Positions 4,932 through 5,586 of a DNA stretch of 5,586 nt are shown piece after piece. Every line of letters starts with the position of its first letter. Within the stretch, counting starts at the first letter, position 1. The notes below the pieces were generated by a model. The model searched no databases and was not told the origin of the DNA. It saw only the letters and a program-made list of their open reading frames with translations. A program made the translations under genes and the position numbers. Source of the DNA: an uncultured Ruminococcus sp. (lineage in GTDB: Bacteria > Bacillota > Clostridia > Oscillospirales > CAG-272); NCBI GenBank assembly GCA_902766115.1, contig CACXCL010000124.1:1-5586 (forward strand), read 5' to 3'.

Positions 4932-5586
4932 ATGGAAAAACCGCTTTGCCTGATATCGTGCCTGGTCCCTGACGGGACCGCGGGGGAGCTGTCGCGCCGT
5001 TTTGAGGCGGCGCTTCTTCCACCCGATCAGACGCTGGCGCCTCCGGTAGCGTCTCACGCGGACATGCTTCTCTTCCGGATCGGGGACACGGTGTTCGTCC
5101 ACGAAAAATACGCCGCCTCGTTCGGTGGGATCGTGCGGAAGATCGAAAAGCGCGGCTTAACGGTGATCACGGCGTCCGGTCCGCGTGGGGAAAAATACCC
5201 TCTCGACGTGGGGCTCAACTGTGCGGCCCTCGGCGGCGCGGTACTTTGCAAAAAGGACGCAGCCGCGCCGGAGATCCTCGCGTTCTGCGAGGAGCGCGAC
5301 GTTCCTGTGGTGAACGTCCGGCAGGGGTACGCCGCCTGCTCGACCCTCGTGTTCGGAAATTCGGCGGTGACAGCCGATCTGTCCATCGCCGCGGCGGCGG
5401 AGTCACTCGGAGCGGAGGTGCTCCGCATCAGACCGGGGCATATCGCACTGCCCGGGTACGACGCGGGCTTCATCGGAGGCGCGTCCGGGGTGTGGGGGAA
5501 CGAGATATTCTTCTTCGGGGACGTTGACACCCACCCGGACGGGGGAAAAATACGGGATTTCGCCGCGGAACGCGGGATGAAGTGCG
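4932..5586 (+). CDS. DUF6873 family GME-fold protein, 3' end beyond window
   Basis: 218 complete codons are visible and the frame is still open at the window end. Hallmarks of the DUF6873 family are present in order: SHADMLLF (about 41-48), KYPLDVGLNCA (about 88-98), NVRQGYAACS (128-137, with a conserved-looking Cys136), GYDAGFIGGASG (175-186) and GDVDTHPDG (196-204). The family is assigned by fold to the guanidino-group-modifying enzyme superfamily, which includes arginine deiminases and amidinotransferases, but no reaction is known for it. Members are typically a little over 220 residues, so probably only a short C-terminal piece is missing. ATG 4932 is supported by GGAGGGG (4920-4926) five bases upstream. 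No clear promoter was found; it may be read from within or through the inverted-repeat element. There is no signal peptide, so it is likely cytosolic. Confidence 0.8.
   Translation, partial: MEKPLCLISCLVPDGTAGELSRRFEAALLPPDQTLAPPVASHADMLLFRIGDTVFVHEKYAASFGGIVRKIEKRGLTVITASGPRGEKYPLDVGLNCAALGGAVLCKKDAAAPEILAFCEERDVPVVNVRQGYAACSTLVFGNSAVTADLSIAAAAESLGAEVLRIRPGHIALPGYDAGFIGGASGVWGNEIFFFGDVDTHPDGGKIRDFAAERGMKC

Noticed and set aside
5054..5530. Minus-strand open frame (158 codons) opposite the DUF6873 gene
   Set aside because: The plus-strand frame carries clear family motifs and a strong ribosome binding site; the antisense frame has neither.
1..5586. CRISPR array, tRNA, rRNA or transposase gene
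   Set aside because: No regularly spaced direct repeats, no tRNA cloverleaf or rRNA segments, and no transposase-like protein were found on reading both strands.

Overview
The window looks like a moderately GC-rich Gram-positive anaerobe of the Clostridia, probably an uncultured gut or rumen member near the Oscillospiraceae. This is inferred from an LTA-synthase-type membrane sulfatase, a four-cysteine ribosomal protein L28, a DUF6873 protein, strong GGAGG ribosome binding sites and sigma-A-type promoters. No taxonomic search was possible.

Layout. Bases 1-220 hold four hairpins and no credible gene. Bases 269-1136 are a compact two-gene module: a small XRE-type repressor on the minus strand and, divergently, a SLOG-like nucleotide-binding protein on the plus strand. 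The spacer between them carries three related 18-bp operator-like dyads plus a half-site placed on the promoter, which suggests that the repressor controls both genes. Nearly identical 28-bp palindromes lie just outside each end of the module. A convergent membrane phosphoglycerol transferase of the LTA synthase family follows on the minus strand (1185 to about 3104). A divergent GH172/DUF2961 glycoside hydrolase lies at 3258-4352. The two promoters sit back to back in 3163-3228, which places the start of the membrane gene downstream of the longest open frame. rpmB (4495-4680) has its own extended -10 promoter. Bases 4694-4908 contain a large nested inverted-repeat element that could fold as a three-way junction. 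A DUF6873 gene starts at 4932 and runs off the window.

How the parts relate. The repressor and SLOG protein are the only pair with clear functional linkage in the sequence. The LTA-synthase-like protein and the hydrolase share a divergent promoter region, but nothing shows they act on the same polymer. rpmB is housekeeping. The most unusual items are the operator-rich repressor/SLOG module and the branched inverted-repeat element after rpmB. Both remain inference until comparative searches are done.
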